DNA of 64,000 nt from a bacterium (GCA_905221345.1 CAJNCW010000001.1:62001-126000), one strand, 5' to 3'; positions 9,181 to 18,802 are shown, counted from the first letter of the stretch. Notes: a model not told the origin generated them from the sequence alone. A program made the numbers and translations.

Positions 9181-10275
9181 ATGAAAAAAGCAATTTTAAT
9201 GATGACATTCGGTTCGCCAGAAGAGATTACCTTTGAGAGTGTGGCAGATTTTTTTACCAATATTCGTCGTGGAATCAGACCCAAAGATCACGAGATTCAG
9301 ACTCTCTATGACAACTATGTTCGTATAGGTGGAACACCGCTTCAGAGGATTACACGTGAGGAGGTCAAGTCAGTCAAGGAACAGTTAGGAGAAGAGTATG
9401 GCATCTACTTTGCTAACAAATTTTCTCGCCCCTTTATCCCTGATGTGATCAAGCAGATGGAGGCTGATGGCGTTGAAGAATGTATCTGCTTGATTTTGGA
9501 ACCTCATTATTCCTTCTACTCAGTCATGGGGTATGAGAAGTTTCTGGAAAGTCAGCAAATCCGATTTTTAGTCATTAAGGATTGGTATCAACAACAGTCT
9601 TTGCTTGACTTTTGGACAGATGAGATTAACAAAATTTTACGAAACGATGTGAGAGAAGAGTCCTTTAAGGTGATTTTCTCAGCCCATAGTGTTCCAATTT
9701 TTGCCTTGGACTTTGGAGATCCTTATATCGATCAGATTTTTGATAATAGCAAGTTGATAGCAGAGCAACTCGGTCTAACAGCAGATCAGTATACCAATAC
9801 TTGGCAGAGCGAGAGTGATATTGGAATCCCTTGGATTAAGCCAGATGTACTCGAGTATCTGAAAGAACAGAAACAACATCCAGAGCATTATATTTTTGTA
9901 CCAATTAGTTTTATCAGTGAGCATATCGAAGTTCTTTTTGATAACGATGTAGAATGTTATGATTTGTGTCAAGAATTAGGTGTAACCTATCATCGACCAC
10001 CTATGCCAAACACAGACTCTCGTTTAATTGACGCTTTAGTTGATACTGTAAGAGCCAATGAGCACAAAGAATTTAAGGAATTTCTCCCAGAAGAAGAAAC
10101 CTTTGATGAGCTAGCGCCTTCAGCAACCACTAAGGACATTATGGAGGAGACAGATGACCTCCAAATGCCAGAATTTGTGAAAAAACTGATTGAGAAAAAA
10201 GGCCGTGAAAATGTGAAGATGCCTTACTTGATTAAGAAAATGCTCGAAAAGGCTGGTAAATTGCCGAAAGAGTAA
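9181..10275 (+). CDS. hemH: Ferrochelatase family protein (HemH/CpfC)
   Basis: Ferrochelatases insert Fe2+ into a porphyrin; the Gram-positive class acts on coproporphyrin III. The 364-aa length is right. The catalytic His is in SAHSVP (about residue 169) and the partner Glu in [12 protein letters not shown] (about 247). An acidic/basic C-terminal tail of about 60 residues extends past the usual core. The start has AAGGACA upstream. No other heme-biosynthesis gene is in the window and mitis-group streptococci generally lack the pathway (established knowledge), so its substrate is unclear; it may act on imported porphyrin. Confidence 0.9.
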   Translation: MKKAILMMTFGSPEEITFESVADFFTNIRRGIRPKDHEIQTLYDNYVRIGGTPLQRITREEVKSVKEQLGEEYGIYFANKFSRPFIPDVIKQMEADGVEECICLILEPHYSFYSVMGYEKFLESQQIRFLVIKDWYQQQSLLDFWTDEINKILRNDVREESFKVIFSAHSVPIFALDFGDPYIDQIFDNSKLIAEQLGLTADQYTNTWQSESDIGIPWIKPDVLEYLKEQKQHPEHYIFVPISFISEHIEVLFDNDVECYDLCQELGVTYHRPPMPNTDSRLIDALVDTVRANEHKEFKEFLPEEETFDELAPSATTKDIMEETDDLQMPEFVKKLIEKKGRENVKMPYLIKKMLEKAGKLPKE

Positions 10276-10278
10276 AGA

Positions 10279-10309
10279 AAAAGGATTTAGCATGAAGCTA
10301 GATCCTTTA
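10279..10309. terminator. Terminator between hemH and mscL
   Basis: AAAGGAT-TAGC pairs with GCTA-ATCCTTT around a short loop between convergent genes, with A and T tracts on the two sides. Confidence 0.75.
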
Positions 10310-10315
10310 TTTGTC

Positions 10316-10696
10316 TTATTTTTTCTCAAGAAGGGCTTTGATTTCTTGAAGGACTTCAAGTTCAGTTGGAGCAGCAGGTGTATCCTCAGCTGGCTCTTCT
10401 TTCTTAGTAAGGTTTTGAGCTTTTTCAACAGCTTTGATAACGAAGAAAAGTACAGTACCAATCACTAAGAAATTGATAACAGCGCTCAAGAAGCTACCGT
10501 AACCAACACCATTCCATGAAAGTTCAGCGATACGTTCTACGTTCGCAGCTTTCAAAGCTGGGTTCAAGATAAGTGGAGTGATGATATCATTTACAAGTGA
10601 AGTAACGATAGCACCAAAGGCAGAGGCGATGATCACACCGACAGCAAGGTCAACGACATTACCACGAAGCAAAAATTCTTTAAGATCCTTTAACAT
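10316..10696 (-). CDS. mscL: Large-conductance mechanosensitive channel MscL
   Basis: A small membrane channel (homopentamer) that opens under membrane tension to release solutes on osmotic downshock. The N-terminal FLLRGNVVDLAVGVIIASAF signature, two hydrophobic helices and a charged C-terminal helix are all visible. AAAGGAG sits 3 nt before an ATG at 10702 and 9 nt before the ATG at 10696; the latter gives the usual MLKDLKEF start and 126 aa. It is a single gene convergent with hemH. Confidence 0.96.
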   Translation of the reverse strand: MLKDLKEFLLRGNVVDLAVGVIIASAFGAIVTSLVNDIITPLILNPALKAANVERIAELSWNGVGYGSFLSAVINFLVIGTVLFFVIKAVEKAQNLTKKEEPAEDTPAAPTELEVLQEIKALLEKK

Positions 10697-10780
10697 TTTC
10701 ATTATCTCCTTTCAAAAACTAATCTTAATTGTACCTGAAATACCTAAATATTGCAACCTTAATGCTTATTGATACCCATC

Positions 10781-11212
10781 TCATTTATAAAAAACGTATA
10801 CTTTACTAAAAATATAGTTAAGAATGATAATCAAAACCTGCGCAATTAGCGTTTCGATGGTATTGACCTGATCTAGTTGATCGTTGACAAATTGCCCGAT
10901 AATATCGGGATAAGATGTAACAAAGATATAAGTTAAAAGGACATCAAGACCCAAAGTAAAGAGACGAGCTAGAAAAAACTTAGCAAGACGAGTCGGCCAA
11001 TTCTTTCGCTTTTGTTTAAAGACGATGGTGTCATTTGTGATAAAAGCAAAGAGAATCCCAATGATATTTGCAAGAGCAGTCGCTAGGATTTCCTGATGGC
11101 TGATATGGTAAATAACCAAACGTGATAAAATAGAAACCAAAGTCGTAGCACCACCGAAAAATAGGTAGGAGAGGATTTCATTATCAAAGAAAGTTTTTAT
11201 TAGTTTTTTCAT
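10781..11212 (-). CDS. GtrA-like membrane protein, likely leaderless mRNA
   Basis: A 143-aa protein with four predicted membrane segments and the GtrA family opening (SYLFFGGATTLVSILSRLV, FAFITNDTIVFK). GtrA-like proteins are linked to lipid-linked sugar transfer for cell-wall glycosylation; the specific substrate cannot be read from sequence. I start it at MKKLIKTFF (11212). There is no Shine-Dalgarno sequence; instead an extended -10 (TGCTATACT) on the minus strand ends 6 nt before the ATG, so the transcript probably begins at the start codon. An alternative start at 11236 also lacks a ribosome site and would lie upstream of this promoter. Confidence 0.8.
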   Translation of the reverse strand: MKKLIKTFFDNEILSYLFFGGATTLVSILSRLVIYHISHQEILATALANIIGILFAFITNDTIVFKQKRKNWPTRLAKFFLARLFTLGLDVLLTYIFVTSYPDIIGQFVNDQLDQVNTIETLIAQVLIIILNYIFSKVYVFYK

Positions 11213-11218
11213 GATTTT

Positions 11219-11251
11219 AGTATAGCATAAAGTCATATATTGTGCTATACT
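11219..11251. promoter_or_regulatory. Symmetric divergent promoter of gtrA-like gene and queT
   Basis: AGTATAGCA (11219-11227) and TGCTATACT (11243-11251) are perfect inverted copies. Each is an extended -10 element (TGn-TATACT), one reading left into the gtrA-like gene and one right into the queT leader. Confidence 0.75.
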
Positions 11252-11269
11252 GGTAAGGTTGATAATCTC

Positions 11270-11333
11270 AACCCTTGGTGCTTAGCTTCTTTCACCAAGC
11301 ATATTTTACGCGGGAAACCGCCAAAGGAGAAAA
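11270..11333 (+). promoter_or_regulatory. PreQ1-II riboswitch (COG4708 motif) before queT
   Basis: The leader has a CTTGGTG/CACCAAG stem, then a TTTTACGCGG segment and an AACCGCC segment running straight into AAAGGAG. This is the known arrangement of the streptococcal preQ1-II riboswitch, in which preQ1 binding hides the ribosome binding site of the transporter gene. Confidence 0.85.
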
Positions 11334-11334
11334 C

Positions 11335-11844
11335 ATGAAAAAATTAACTGTTCGTGATATGGCAGACATCGCTATTGTTGCTGCTATCTATGTGGTTTTG
11401 ACCATCACCCCGCCCCTTAATGCCATTAGTTACGGTGCCTACCAGTTCCGTATTTCAGAGATGATGAATTTCTTGGCCTTTTACAACCCTAAATATATCA
11501 TCGGTGTGACGATTGGTTGTATGATTGCTAATTTCTTTAGCTTTGGTCTAATAGATGTCTTTGTTGGTGGGGGATCTACCCTAGTTTTCCTAAGTCTAGG
11601 TGTATGGCTCTTTAGCAAATACAAAAACGACTATCTGTTCAATAGTTTGATTCGTAAAGATCATTTCTTCTTTTCAATCCTCTTCTCAATTTCAATGATT
11701 ACCATTGCAGCTGAACTTCATATCGTTGCAGAGGCTCCATTCTTCTTTACATGGTTCTCTACTGGAATTGGAGAGTTTGCATCACTTATCGTAGGTGCGA
11801 TTTTGATCAATAAACTGGGACAGCGAATCGATCTAACAAAATAA
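11335..11844 (+). CDS. queT: QueT family queuosine-precursor transporter
   Basis: An integral membrane S component of an ECF-type importer for queuosine precursors such as preQ1, predicted from family and riboswitch. The start MKKLTVRDMADIAIVAAIYVV at 11335 follows AAAGGAG; the in-frame ATG at 11275 lies inside the riboswitch and is rejected. 169 aa with about five hydrophobic segments and the family stretches ISYGAYQFRISEMMNFLAFYNP-like and GIGEFASLIVGA. A terminator follows, so it is a single-gene unit controlled by its leader RNA. Confidence 0.92.
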   Translation: MKKLTVRDMADIAIVAAIYVVLTITPPLNAISYGAYQFRISEMMNFLAFYNPKYIIGVTIGCMIANFFSFGLIDVFVGGGSTLVFLSLGVWLFSKYKNDYLFNSLIRKDHFFFSILFSISMITIAAELHIVAEAPFFFTWFSTGIGEFASLIVGAILINKLGQRIDLTK

Positions 11845-11853
11845 GAAGTTTAT

Positions 11854-11885
11854 AAGCTAGATTCTTGCTAAATCTAGCTTTTTTC
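11854..11885 (+). terminator. queT terminator
   Basis: AAGCTAGATT and AATCTAGCTT form a 10-bp stem with a 7-nt loop followed by a T run. Confidence 0.9.
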
Positions 11886-11910
11886 ATTCCATAAAATTAA
11901 AAGAGAGCGC

Positions 11911-11939
11911 TTGACAAGAGCATAGAACTATAGTATACT
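11911..11939 (+). promoter_or_regulatory. Strong promoter of tRNA-Thr
   Basis: TTGACA (11911-11916), 17-nt spacer, TATACT (11934-11939); transcription would start a few bases before the tRNA. Confidence 0.9.
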
Positions 11940-11949
11940 TTTTAGGTAA

Positions 11950-12022
11950 GCTGATTTAGCTCAGTTGGCAGAGCGCATCCATGGTAAGGATGAGGTCGCC
12001 GGTTCAATCCCGGCAATTAGCA
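11950..12022 (+). tRNA. tRNA-Thr (GGT anticodon)
   Basis: A full cloverleaf can be drawn: acceptor GCTGATT with AATTAGC, D-arm AGCTCAGTTGGCAGAGC, anticodon stem CATCC/GGATG with loop ATGGTAA (anticodon GGT), and T-arm GCCGG-TTCAATC-CCGGC. The discriminator base is A and CCA is not encoded. It has its own promoter and terminator, so it is a single-tRNA unit. Confidence 0.96.
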
Positions 12023-12037
12023 TGATAGAAACGAAAT

Positions 12038-12061
12038 AACCTTGGGAGACCAAGGTTTTTC
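12038..12061 (+). terminator. tRNA-Thr terminator
   Basis: AACCTTGG-GAGA-CCAAGGTT followed by T residues. Confidence 0.88.
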
Positions 12062-12100
12062 TTATACTTCTGTGAAAATGAAGCTAAAGAGTTTTGTCTA

Positions 12101-12129
12101 TTGACAAAAGTGACTCTATCTAGTAGAAT
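12101..12129 (+). promoter_or_regulatory. Promoter of the asd RNA
   Basis: TTGACA (12101-12106), 17-nt spacer, TAGAAT (12124-12129). Confidence 0.85.
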
Positions 12130-12134
12130 AGTAG

Positions 12135-12278
12135 ATGCGATGAGTCGATAGGTAGTCTTCGGACTACTATTGAGCATAAGGAGGTCATAACGCAGGAGCG
12201 GACCTTGATGAGTTGTGTGAACCTGCTCATCACATGAAGATGCCTCTTAGTCCCTAGTCGAATGGCTAGGGATTTTTA
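12135..12278 (+). ncRNA. asd RNA motif (small RNA upstream of asd)
   Basis: A transcript of about 145 nt with its own promoter and an intrinsic terminator (TCCCTAG...CTAGGGA plus T run at 12251-12278). It contains a GGTAGTCTTCGGACTACT hairpin and a second pairing between GATGAG and CTCATC. Location and structure fit the asd RNA motif of lactic acid bacteria, which has been detected as a separate small RNA in Streptococcus pyogenes. Whether it acts in cis on asd or in trans is not known. Identification is from memory of the motif, not a covariance search. Confidence 0.75.
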
Positions 12279-12306
12279 ATTTTCAGAAAATATAACCCAA
12301 AAATGC

Positions 12307-12335
12307 TTTTCAATTTCTGGAAAAAGTAGTATAAT
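12307..12335 (+). promoter_or_regulatory. asd promoter
   Basis: TATAAT at 12330-12335 with a weak TTTTCA -35 at 12307-12312, 17-nt spacer. It lies after the asd RNA terminator, so asd need not depend on readthrough. Confidence 0.65.
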
Positions 12336-12380
12336 ACATCTATTATAGAAATTTTTAGAAAATTCCGAAAGAGGTTATTT

Positions 12381-13457
12381 ATGGGATATACAGTTGCTGT
12401 AGTCGGCGCGACAGGTGCTGTCGGAGCTCAGATGATAAAAATGTTGGAAGAATCAACACTTCCAATCGATAAAATTCGTTACCTTGCTTCTGCACGTTCA
12501 GCAGGCAAGACTTTGAAATTTAAAGACCAAGATATTACGATTGAAGAAACGACTGAAACAGCTTTTGAGGGTGTTGATATTGCACTCTTCTCAGCAGGTG
12601 GTTCGACATCAGCTAAGTATGCACCATACGCAGTTCAAGCTGGAGCGGTAGTAGTAGATAATACATCTTATTTCCGCCAAAATCCAGATGTTCCTTTGGT
12701 TGTTCCAGAAGTCAATGCTCATGCACTTGATGCCCACAACGGGATTATTGCCTGCCCTAACTGTTCCACAATCCAAATGATGGTGGCTCTTGAGCCTGTT
12801 CGTCAAAAATGGGGCTTGGACCGTATCATCGTTTCAACTTACCAGGCTGTTTCAGGTGCTGGTATGGGAGCGATTCTGGAAACACAACGTGAGCTTCGTG
12901 AAGTTTTAAATGATGGTGTCAATCCACGTGATTTGCAAGCGGAAATCTTGCCTTCAGGTGGTGATAAGAAACACTATCCTATCGCTTTTAACGCTCTTCC
13001 ACAAATCGATGTCTTCACTGACAATGATTACACTTACGAAGAGATGAAGATGACCAAGGAAACTAAGAAAATCATGGAAGATGATAGCATCGCAGTTTCT
13101 GCAACCTGTGTGCGTATTCCAGTCTTGTCAGCTCACTCTGAGTCAGTTTATATCGAAACAAAAGAAGTGGCTCCAATCGAAGAAGTGAAAGCAGCTATTT
13201 CAGCCTTCCCAGGTGCTGTTCTTGAAGATGATGTAGCTCATCAAATCTATCCACAAGCCATCAATGCTGTCGGCTCACGTGATACCTTTGTTGGTCGTAT
13301 CCGTAAAGACTTGGATGCTGAAAAAGGAATTCACATGTGGGTTGTTTCAGATAACCTTCTTAAAGGTGCTGCTTGGAACTCTGTACAGATCGCAGAAACG
13401 CTTCATGAGCGTGGTTTGGTTCGTCCAACAGCTGAGCTGAAATTTGAATTGAAATAA
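12381..13457 (+). CDS. asd: Aspartate-semialdehyde dehydrogenase
   Basis: This enzyme reduces aspartyl phosphate to aspartate semialdehyde with NADPH, the branch point to lysine/cell wall and to threonine/methionine. 358 aa, normal length. The nucleotide-binding [10 protein letters not shown] segment is at the N-terminus and the catalytic Cys is in CPNCSTIQ (about residue 128). AAAGAGG precedes the ATG. dapA follows 50 bp later on the same strand with no terminator between, so the first two committed lysine-branch steps are probably cotranscribed. Confidence 0.97.
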   Translation: MGYTVAVVGATGAVGAQMIKMLEESTLPIDKIRYLASARSAGKTLKFKDQDITIEETTETAFEGVDIALFSAGGSTSAKYAPYAVQAGAVVVDNTSYFRQNPDVPLVVPEVNAHALDAHNGIIACPNCSTIQMMVALEPVRQKWGLDRIIVSTYQAVSGAGMGAILETQRELREVLNDGVNPRDLQAEILPSGGDKKHYPIAFNALPQIDVFTDNDYTYEEMKMTKETKKIMEDDSIAVSATCVRIPVLSAHSESVYIETKEVAPIEEVKAAISAFPGAVLEDDVAHQIYPQAINAVGSRDTFVGRIRKDLDAEKGIHMWVVSDNLLKGAAWNSVQIAETLHERGLVRPTAELKFELK

Positions 13458-13508
13458 TGGTTTAGGAGTTCGAATGAACTCCTTCTTTGAAATAGAGAGG
13501 TGTTTCAC

Positions 13509-14444
13509 ATGTCTTACCAAGATTTAAAAGAGTGTAAAATCATCACGGCCTTCATTACCCCTTTCCATGAGGATGGTTCCATTAACTTTGATGCTATTCC
13601 TGCCTTGATTGAGCATTTGTTGGCCCATCATACAGATGGTATTCTGCTAGCTGGGACTACCGCAGAGAGTCCGACCTTGACCCACGATGAAGAGTTGGAA
13701 CTCTTTGCGGCTGTACAGAAGGTTGTCAATGGACGTGTTCCTTTGATTGCGGGTGTAGGGACCAATGACACACGTGACTCTATCGAGTTTGTCAAAGAAG
13801 TCGCAGAATTTGGAGGGTTTGCAGCTGGCCTTGCTATCGTCCCATACTACAATAAACCTTCTCAAGAAGGGATGTATCAGCACTTTAAGGCTATTGCAGA
13901 TGCATCAGATTTGCCTATTATCATTTATAACATTCCAGGCCGTGTGGTTGTTGAGTTGACTCCTGATACCATGCTTCGCTTGGCTGACCATCCTAATATT
14001 ATCGGTGTTAAAGAATGTACCAGCTTGGCCAATATGGCTTACTTGATTGAACACAAGCCAGAGGAATTTTTGATTTATACAGGTGAAGATGGAGATGCCT
14101 TCCATGCCATGAACCTTGGTGCAGATGGGGTTATTTCTGTTGCCTCTCATACAAACGGGGATGAGATGCACGAGATGTTTACTGCCATTGCAGAAAGCGA
14201 TATGAAGAAAGCAGCTACTATTCAACGGAAATTCATTCCTAAGGTCAATGCCCTCTTCTCTTATCCAAGCCCTGCACCTGTCAAGGCCGTTTTGAACTAT
14301 ATGGGATTTGAAGCTGGACCAACTCGTCTACCTCTAGTTCCAGCGCCAGAGGAAGATGCCAAACGCATTATCAAGGTTGTTGTAGATGGCGACTACGAAG
14401 CAACAAAGGCAACTGTAACAGGTGTCTTAAGACCAGATTACTAA
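13509..14444 (+). CDS. dapA: 4-hydroxy-tetrahydrodipicolinate synthase
   Basis: Condenses pyruvate with aspartate semialdehyde, the first step of the diaminopimelate/lysine branch. From ATG 13509 the protein is 311 aa beginning [15 protein letters not shown] is 8-9 nt upstream. The in-frame GTG at 13500 lies inside that ribosome site. The Schiff-base Lys is in IGVKECT (about residue 168), the catalytic Tyr in IIIYNIPGR (about 140) and the Thr pair in [12 protein letters not shown] (about 50-51). Confidence 0.97.
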   Translation: MSYQDLKECKIITAFITPFHEDGSINFDAIPALIEHLLAHHTDGILLAGTTAESPTLTHDEELELFAAVQKVVNGRVPLIAGVGTNDTRDSIEFVKEVAEFGGFAAGLAIVPYYNKPSQEGMYQHFKAIADASDLPIIIYNIPGRVVVELTPDTMLRLADHPNIIGVKECTSLANMAYLIEHKPEEFLIYTGEDGDAFHAMNLGADGVISVASHTNGDEMHEMFTAIAESDMKKAATIQRKFIPKVNALFSYPSPAPVKAVLNYMGFEAGPTRLPLVPAPEEDAKRIIKVVVDGDYEATKATVTGVLRPDY

Positions 14445-14454
14445 TAAAGACTAT

Positions 14455-14486
14455 AAAATCCATGACCAAATGATCATGGATTTTTC
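14455..14486. terminator. Bidirectional terminator between dapA and mnmE
   Basis: AAATCCATGA and TCATGGATTT form a 10-bp stem with T tract on one side and A residues on the other; the neighbours are convergent. Confidence 0.88.
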
Positions 14487-15860
14487 TTATTTTCCTAAAC
14501 AGAATTGGCTAAAGAGCTGTGTAATGAGTTCATCTGGTGCGGCATCTCCGGTAATTTCACCGAGGATTTCCCATGTGCGAGTCAAGTCAACTTGTAATAA
14601 ATCAACTGGCATACCCAGTTCAAGACCTTCGTTAACAGCTTGTAGGCTTTCAACAGCCTTTTCAATCAAGGAAATATGACGAGCGTTAGACAAGTAAGTA
14701 GCATCTTGCTCAACCAAACCAGCATTTTCAAAGAAGAGGTTATTGATGCGCTCTTCAATCTTATCGATGTTTTGGTTTTTAAGGACTGAAATACGGATGA
14801 CATCTTCAGGTAGTTCCGAAGTTTCAATCGCTTCTGGCAAGTCAGTTTTGTTAAGAAGAATAATACGGTTGGTGTCCTGACTGATTTCTAAGAGTTGTCT
14901 GTCTTGTGCTGTTAGTGGTTCACTAGCATTTAGCACTAGTAGTACCAAGTCAGCTTCCTTGAGGGCTTTTTTCGAACGTTCAACACCGATTTGTTCCACG
15001 ATATCATCTGTTTCCCGGATACCGGCTGTATCAATCAATTTGAGAGGAACCCCGTTGATATTGACGTATTCTTCGATGACATCGCGTGTCGTACCAGCGA
15101 TATCGGTTACGATAGCTTTGTCTTCACGTAAGAGGTTGTTAAGAAGGCTGGATTTTCCAACGTTAGGACGACCGATGATAGCAGTGGAAATTCCCTCACG
15201 AAGGATTTTACCGCGACGGGCTGTTCTAAGGAGATTGGTCAGCAGTTGTTCAAACTCCATAGTCTTCTCGCGGACAACAGCAGTAGTAGCTTCCTCGACA
15301 TCATCATACTCAGGATAGTCGATATTGACCTCGACTTGGGCAAGTGTATTGAGGATTTCTTGGCGGGTATTATTAATGAGGTCAGAAAGGGAGCCGTCTA
15401 ATTGCTTGACTGCAATACTCATGGCCTTATCTGTCTTGGCACGGATGATGTCCATCACCGCCTCAGCCTGTGTCAAATCCACACGACCGTTTAGAAAGGC
15501 GCGCTTGGTAAATTCACCAGGTTCTGCCAACCGAGCTCCTTCACGAATAGCTAGCTGGAGAATTTCATTGGTCACTGCAATCCCACCGTGGGTGTTAATC
15601 TCGATAATGTCTTCACGAGTGAAGGTCTTTGGAGATTTCATGGCCCCAACCATAACCTCATCCATGACCTTACCACTTTGAGGGTCAACGATGTGACCGT
15701 AGTTGAGGGTATGGCTTGCAACCTGATTCAAGTCTTTTCCTTTGAAAATCTTTTGCGCAATGGCAAAACTGTCAGTTCCGCTCAGGCGGACAATACCAAT
15801 GGCTCCTTCACCTAGTGGAGTAGAGATCGCAGCGATGGTATCAAATTCACGTGTAATCAT
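14487..15860 (-). CDS. mnmE: tRNA modification GTPase MnmE
   Basis: With MnmG it installs carboxymethylaminomethyl (or aminomethyl) groups at wobble U34 of certain tRNAs. 457 aa from the start at 15860 (MITREFDT); AAGGAA lies upstream and the longer start at 15914 is not conserved. The N-terminal folate-binding domain is residues 1-120. The GTPase insert has G1 GRPNVGKSS (about 230-238), G3 DTAG and G4 NKTD. The C-terminal CxGK motif (FCLGK) is the last five residues. Confidence 0.97.
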   Translation of the reverse strand: MITREFDTIAAISTPLGEGAIGIVRLSGTDSFAIAQKIFKGKDLNQVASHTLNYGHIVDPQSGKVMDEVMVGAMKSPKTFTREDIIEINTHGGIAVTNEILQLAIREGARLAEPGEFTKRAFLNGRVDLTQAEAVMDIIRAKTDKAMSIAVKQLDGSLSDLINNTRQEILNTLAQVEVNIDYPEYDDVEEATTAVVREKTMEFEQLLTNLLRTARRGKILREGISTAIIGRPNVGKSSLLNNLLREDKAIVTDIAGTTRDVIEEYVNINGVPLKLIDTAGIRETDDIVEQIGVERSKKALKEADLVLLVLNASEPLTAQDRQLLEISQDTNRIILLNKTDLPEAIETSELPEDVIRISVLKNQNIDKIEERINNLFFENAGLVEQDATYLSNARHISLIEKAVESLQAVNEGLELGMPVDLLQVDLTRTWEILGEITGDAAPDELITQLFSQFCLGK

Positions 15861-15962
15861 ACTAATTCCTTTTGTATTTCTTTTCTTTGGATATGTATCC
15901 AAGCATCTCTTCAAATTGTAACAAAATTAGACTATTTCTTCAATGGATGCTACTTGGAGATT

Positions 15963-15991
15963 GAAAAAGCTTAAGCAATTCTGCTTAAGCT
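15963..15991 (-). terminator. Terminator of the tautomerase gene
   Basis: AGCTTAAGCA and TGCTTAAGCT form a perfect 10-bp stem with a 4-nt loop; on the minus strand a T run follows. Confidence 0.88.
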
Positions 15992-15994
15992 AGT

Positions 15995-16177
15995 TTATTT
16001 GGTGCGCATTTCACCTTGTGGGAAGTAAGTTCCTTCAGACATGTCATTGATGATGACATGAACGGCTGATTGAGGTGCTCCAGTGTTGCGGACAACAGCT
16101 TCCGTTACTTCCTTAGCAAGAGCTTTCTTTTGCTCTAAGGTGCGTCCTTCAAATAAATCGATGCGTACAAATGGCAT
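15995..16177 (-). CDS. 4-oxalocrotonate tautomerase family protein
   Basis: A 60-aa tautomerase-superfamily protein. The catalytic N-terminal proline is present once Met is removed (MPFVRIDLFEGRT). GGAGG is 8 nt before the ATG at 16177; the ORF-extending start at 16192 would destroy the Pro1 arrangement, so it is rejected. The family usually forms hexamers of short beta-alpha-beta units. Aromatic meta-cleavage is not expected in this organism, so the physiological substrate is unknown. Confidence 0.92.
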   Translation of the reverse strand: MPFVRIDLFEGRTLEQKKALAKEVTEAVVRNTGAPQSAVHVIINDMSEGTYFPQGEMRTK

Positions 16178-16249
16178 AATAGCTTCCTCCACTAGTTTTT
16201 GATTTCTTCTATTTTACCACATTTTGCCATTTAAAGCTTTAGAAAATTA

Positions 16250-16258
16250 TGATATACT
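16250..16258 (+). promoter_or_regulatory. Extended -10 promoter of tdk
   Basis: TGATATACT (TGn-TATACT) about 40 nt before the tdk start; no clear -35. Confidence 0.55.
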
Positions 16259-16299
16259 AGAATGTAGCAAAAATTTAGAAATGGACGTGAAGTAGAAAC

Positions 16300-16890
16300 A
16301 TGGCGCAGTTGTATTATCGTTATGGGACCATGAACTCCGGTAAAACGATTGAGATTCTCAAGGTGGCCTATAACTATGAGGAGCAAGGTAAAGGAGTTGT
16401 GATTATGACTTCGGCTCTGGATACGCGTGACGGTGTTGGCTATGTATCGAGTCGGATTGGCATGAAACGCCCAGCTATTGCGATTGAGGAAACGACGGAT
16501 ATCTTTGGCGATATCCGAGACTTATCTGAGAAACCATATTGTGTGCTAGTCGATGAGGCTCAATTTCTCAAGCGTCACCACGTTTACGATCTAGCTCGTG
16601 TTGTTGATGAGTTGGACATACCTGTCATGGCTTTTGGTTTGAAAAATGATTTTCGAAATGAGTTGTTTGAAGGTTCAAAATATCTCTTGCTCTTAGCAGA
16701 CAAGATTGAAGAAATCAAGACCATCTGTCAGTACTGTAAGAAAAAAGCGACCATGGTGTTGCGTACGCAGGATGGTGTACCAGTCTATGATGGCGAACAA
16801 ATTCAGATCGGTGGCAATGAAACCTATATCTCAGTCTGCCGTAAACATTATTTTGCCCCTGAAATCAATAAGGAGAATGAAGAAAAATGA
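16300..16890 (+). CDS. tdk: Thymidine kinase
   Basis: Phosphorylates thymidine to dTMP with ATP (salvage, cytoplasm). 196 aa type II thymidine kinase. The P-loop GTMNSGKT is at residues 9-16, DEAQFL is the Mg/catalytic-base segment, and the zinc lasso uses CQYCKK and a later CRKH. The ribosome site is weak. It heads a tightly packed run with prfA, overlapping its start by 4 nt (ATGA). Confidence 0.96.
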   Translation: MAQLYYRYGTMNSGKTIEILKVAYNYEEQGKGVVIMTSALDTRDGVGYVSSRIGMKRPAIAIEETTDIFGDIRDLSEKPYCVLVDEAQFLKRHHVYDLARVVDELDIPVMAFGLKNDFRNELFEGSKYLLLLADKIEEIKTICQYCKKKATMVLRTQDGVPVYDGEQIQIGGNETYISVCRKHYFAPEINKENEEK

Positions 16891-17966
16891 ACATCTATGA
16901 TCAACTACAAGCTGTAGAAGACCGTTACGAAGAACTAGGAGAATTGCTGAGTGACCCTGATGTCGTTTCAGACACCAAACGCTTCATGGAGCTTTCAAAA
17001 GAAGAGGCTTCAACTCGTGACACGGTAACAGCCTACCGTGAGTACAAACAAGTTCTTCAAAACATCGTTGATGCCGAAGAGATGATTAAGGAATCAGGCG
17101 GAGATGCAGACTTGGAAGAAATGGCCAAGCAAGAATTGAAAGATGCCAAGGCTGAAAAAGAAGAGTACGAAGAAAAACTAAAAATCTTACTCCTTCCAAA
17201 GGATCCAAACGATGACAAGAACATCATCCTTGAAATCCGTGGAGCCGCTGGTGGAGACGAAGCAGCGCTCTTCGCTGGAGATTTGCTAACCATGTATCAA
17301 AAGTATGCGGAAGCCCAAGGCTGGCGCTTTGAAGTCATGGAAGCTTCTATGAATGGTGTCGGTGGTTTCAAAGAAGTGGTTGCCATGGTTTCGGGTCAAT
17401 CTGTATATTCTAAGCTTAAGTACGAATCAGGTGCCCACCGTGTGCAACGTGTCCCTGTGACAGAAAGCCAAGGTCGTGTCCATACATCAACTGCTACAGT
17501 TCTTGTCATGCCTGAAGTGGAAGAAGTGGAATACGATATCGATCCAAAAGACCTTCGTGTTGACATCTACCACGCATCTGGTGCTGGTGGACAGAACGTC
17601 AACAAGGTTGCGACTGCTGTTCGTATCGTTCACTTGCCAACCAATATCAAGGTTGAAATGCAGGAAGAACGTACCCAGCAGAAAAACCGTGAGAAGGCTA
17701 TGAAGATCATTCGTGCGCGTGTTGCTGACCACTTTGCGCAGATTGCCCAAGATGAACAAGACGCTGAGCGTAAGTCCACAATCGGTACTGGTGACCGTTC
17801 AGAACGGATCCGTACTTATAACTTCCCACAAAACCGTGTCACAGACCACCGTATTGGCTTGACCCTCCAAAAACTAGATACCATCTTGTCTGGTAAATTG
17901 GATGAAGTTGTGGATGCCTTGGTTCTTTATGACCAAACGCAAAAATTAGAAGAATTAAACAAATAA
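16887..17966 (+). CDS. prfA: Peptide chain release factor 1
   Basis: Recognises UAA and UAG stop codons and triggers peptide release. 359 aa. The stop-codon-reading PxT motif is PVT (about 190-192) and the catalytic GGQ lies in [11 protein letters not shown] (about 234-236). An N-terminal coiled domain runs to about residue 100. It overlaps tdk by ATGA and prmC by one base (TAATG), so translation is coupled to the enzyme that methylates its GGQ glutamine. Confidence 0.98.
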   Translation: MNIYDQLQAVEDRYEELGELLSDPDVVSDTKRFMELSKEEASTRDTVTAYREYKQVLQNIVDAEEMIKESGGDADLEEMAKQELKDAKAEKEEYEEKLKILLLPKDPNDDKNIILEIRGAAGGDEAALFAGDLLTMYQKYAEAQGWRFEVMEASMNGVGGFKEVVAMVSGQSVYSKLKYESGAHRVQRVPVTESQGRVHTSTATVLVMPEVEEVEYDIDPKDLRVDIYHASGAGGQNVNKVATAVRIVHLPTNIKVEMQEERTQQKNREKAMKIIRARVADHFAQIAQDEQDAERKSTIGTGDRSERIRTYNFPQNRVTDHRIGLTLQKLDTILSGKLDEVVDALVLYDQTQKLEELNK

Positions 17967-18802
17967 TGAAATTAGCTCAATTATTTTCAGATTTTGAAGA
18001 AGAGTTGATAAGACAAGGAGAGGAAGCAGAAAGCCTCTCTTTTGTCTATCGTAGCTTAAAAAATCTCTCTTTTACGGACTTTGTCTTTGCTCTTCAACAA
18101 GAGGTAACAGAGGCCGAAAAACAATTTGTAGAAGAAATTTTCCAGCAGTTAGCGTCCCATAAACCAGCTCAGTATATCATCGGACAGGCAGATTTCTTTG
18201 GAATGCAGTTAAAAGTGGATGAGCGGGTTTTGATTCCTCGTCCTGAGACAGAGGAGTTGGTAGAACTTATCTTGGCAGAAAATCCTGAGACGAATCTTTC
18301 AGTACTTGATATCGGTACAGGTAGCGGGGCCATTGCTATTACTTTAGCAAAAAATAGATCAGATTGGTCAGTTGCAGCAGCAGACATTTCTCAAGATGCT
18401 CTAGATTTGGCATCTGAAAACGCTAAAGTTCAGAATCTACAGATATTTTTAAAAAAATCTGATTGTTTTACAGAAATTTCTGAAAAATATGATATAATTG
18501 TATCCAATCCACCCTATATCTCTCGTGAAGATGAGTCAGAGGTCGGTTTGAATGTTTTGCATTCGGAGCCTCATCTAGCTCTCTTTGCAGATGAGGATGG
18601 CCTAGCTATTTACCGCAGAATTGCGGAAGATGCAAAAGACTATCTTACAGATGGTGGTAAGATTTACCTTGAAATTGGATACAAGCAAGGTCAAAGTGTT
18701 CCTGCGCTTTTTAGGAAACATCTTCCTGAAAAACGGGTACGAACACTCAAGGACCAATTTGGTCAAGATAGGATGGTTGTAGTTGATGATGGACAGGATT
18801 AG
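17966..18802 (+). CDS. prmC: Release factor glutamine methyltransferase
   Basis: Methylates the glutamine of the GGQ motif of release factors with S-adenosylmethionine. 278 aa. The SAM-binding DIGTGSGAIAI segment is near residue 115-124 and the substrate-binding NPPYI motif at about 181-185. It starts on the last base of the prfA stop codon and ends about 17 nt inside the next gene. Confidence 0.96.
   Translation: MKLAQLFSDFEEELIRQGEEAESLSFVYRSLKNLSFTDFVFALQQEVTEAEKQFVEEIFQQLASHKPAQYIIGQADFFGMQLKVDERVLIPRPETEELVELILAENPETNLSVLDIGTGSGAIAITLAKNRSDWSVAAADISQDALDLASENAKVQNLQIFLKKSDCFTEISEKYDIIVSNPPYISREDESEVGLNVLHSEPHLALFADEDGLAIYRRIAEDAKDYLTDGGKIYLEIGYKQGQSVPALFRKHLPEKRVRTLKDQFGQDRMVVVDDGQD

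Noticed and set aside
15325..15681. 118-codon open frame on + inside mnmE
   Set aside because: Antisense shadow of mnmE; composition and lack of a ribosome site do not support a gene.
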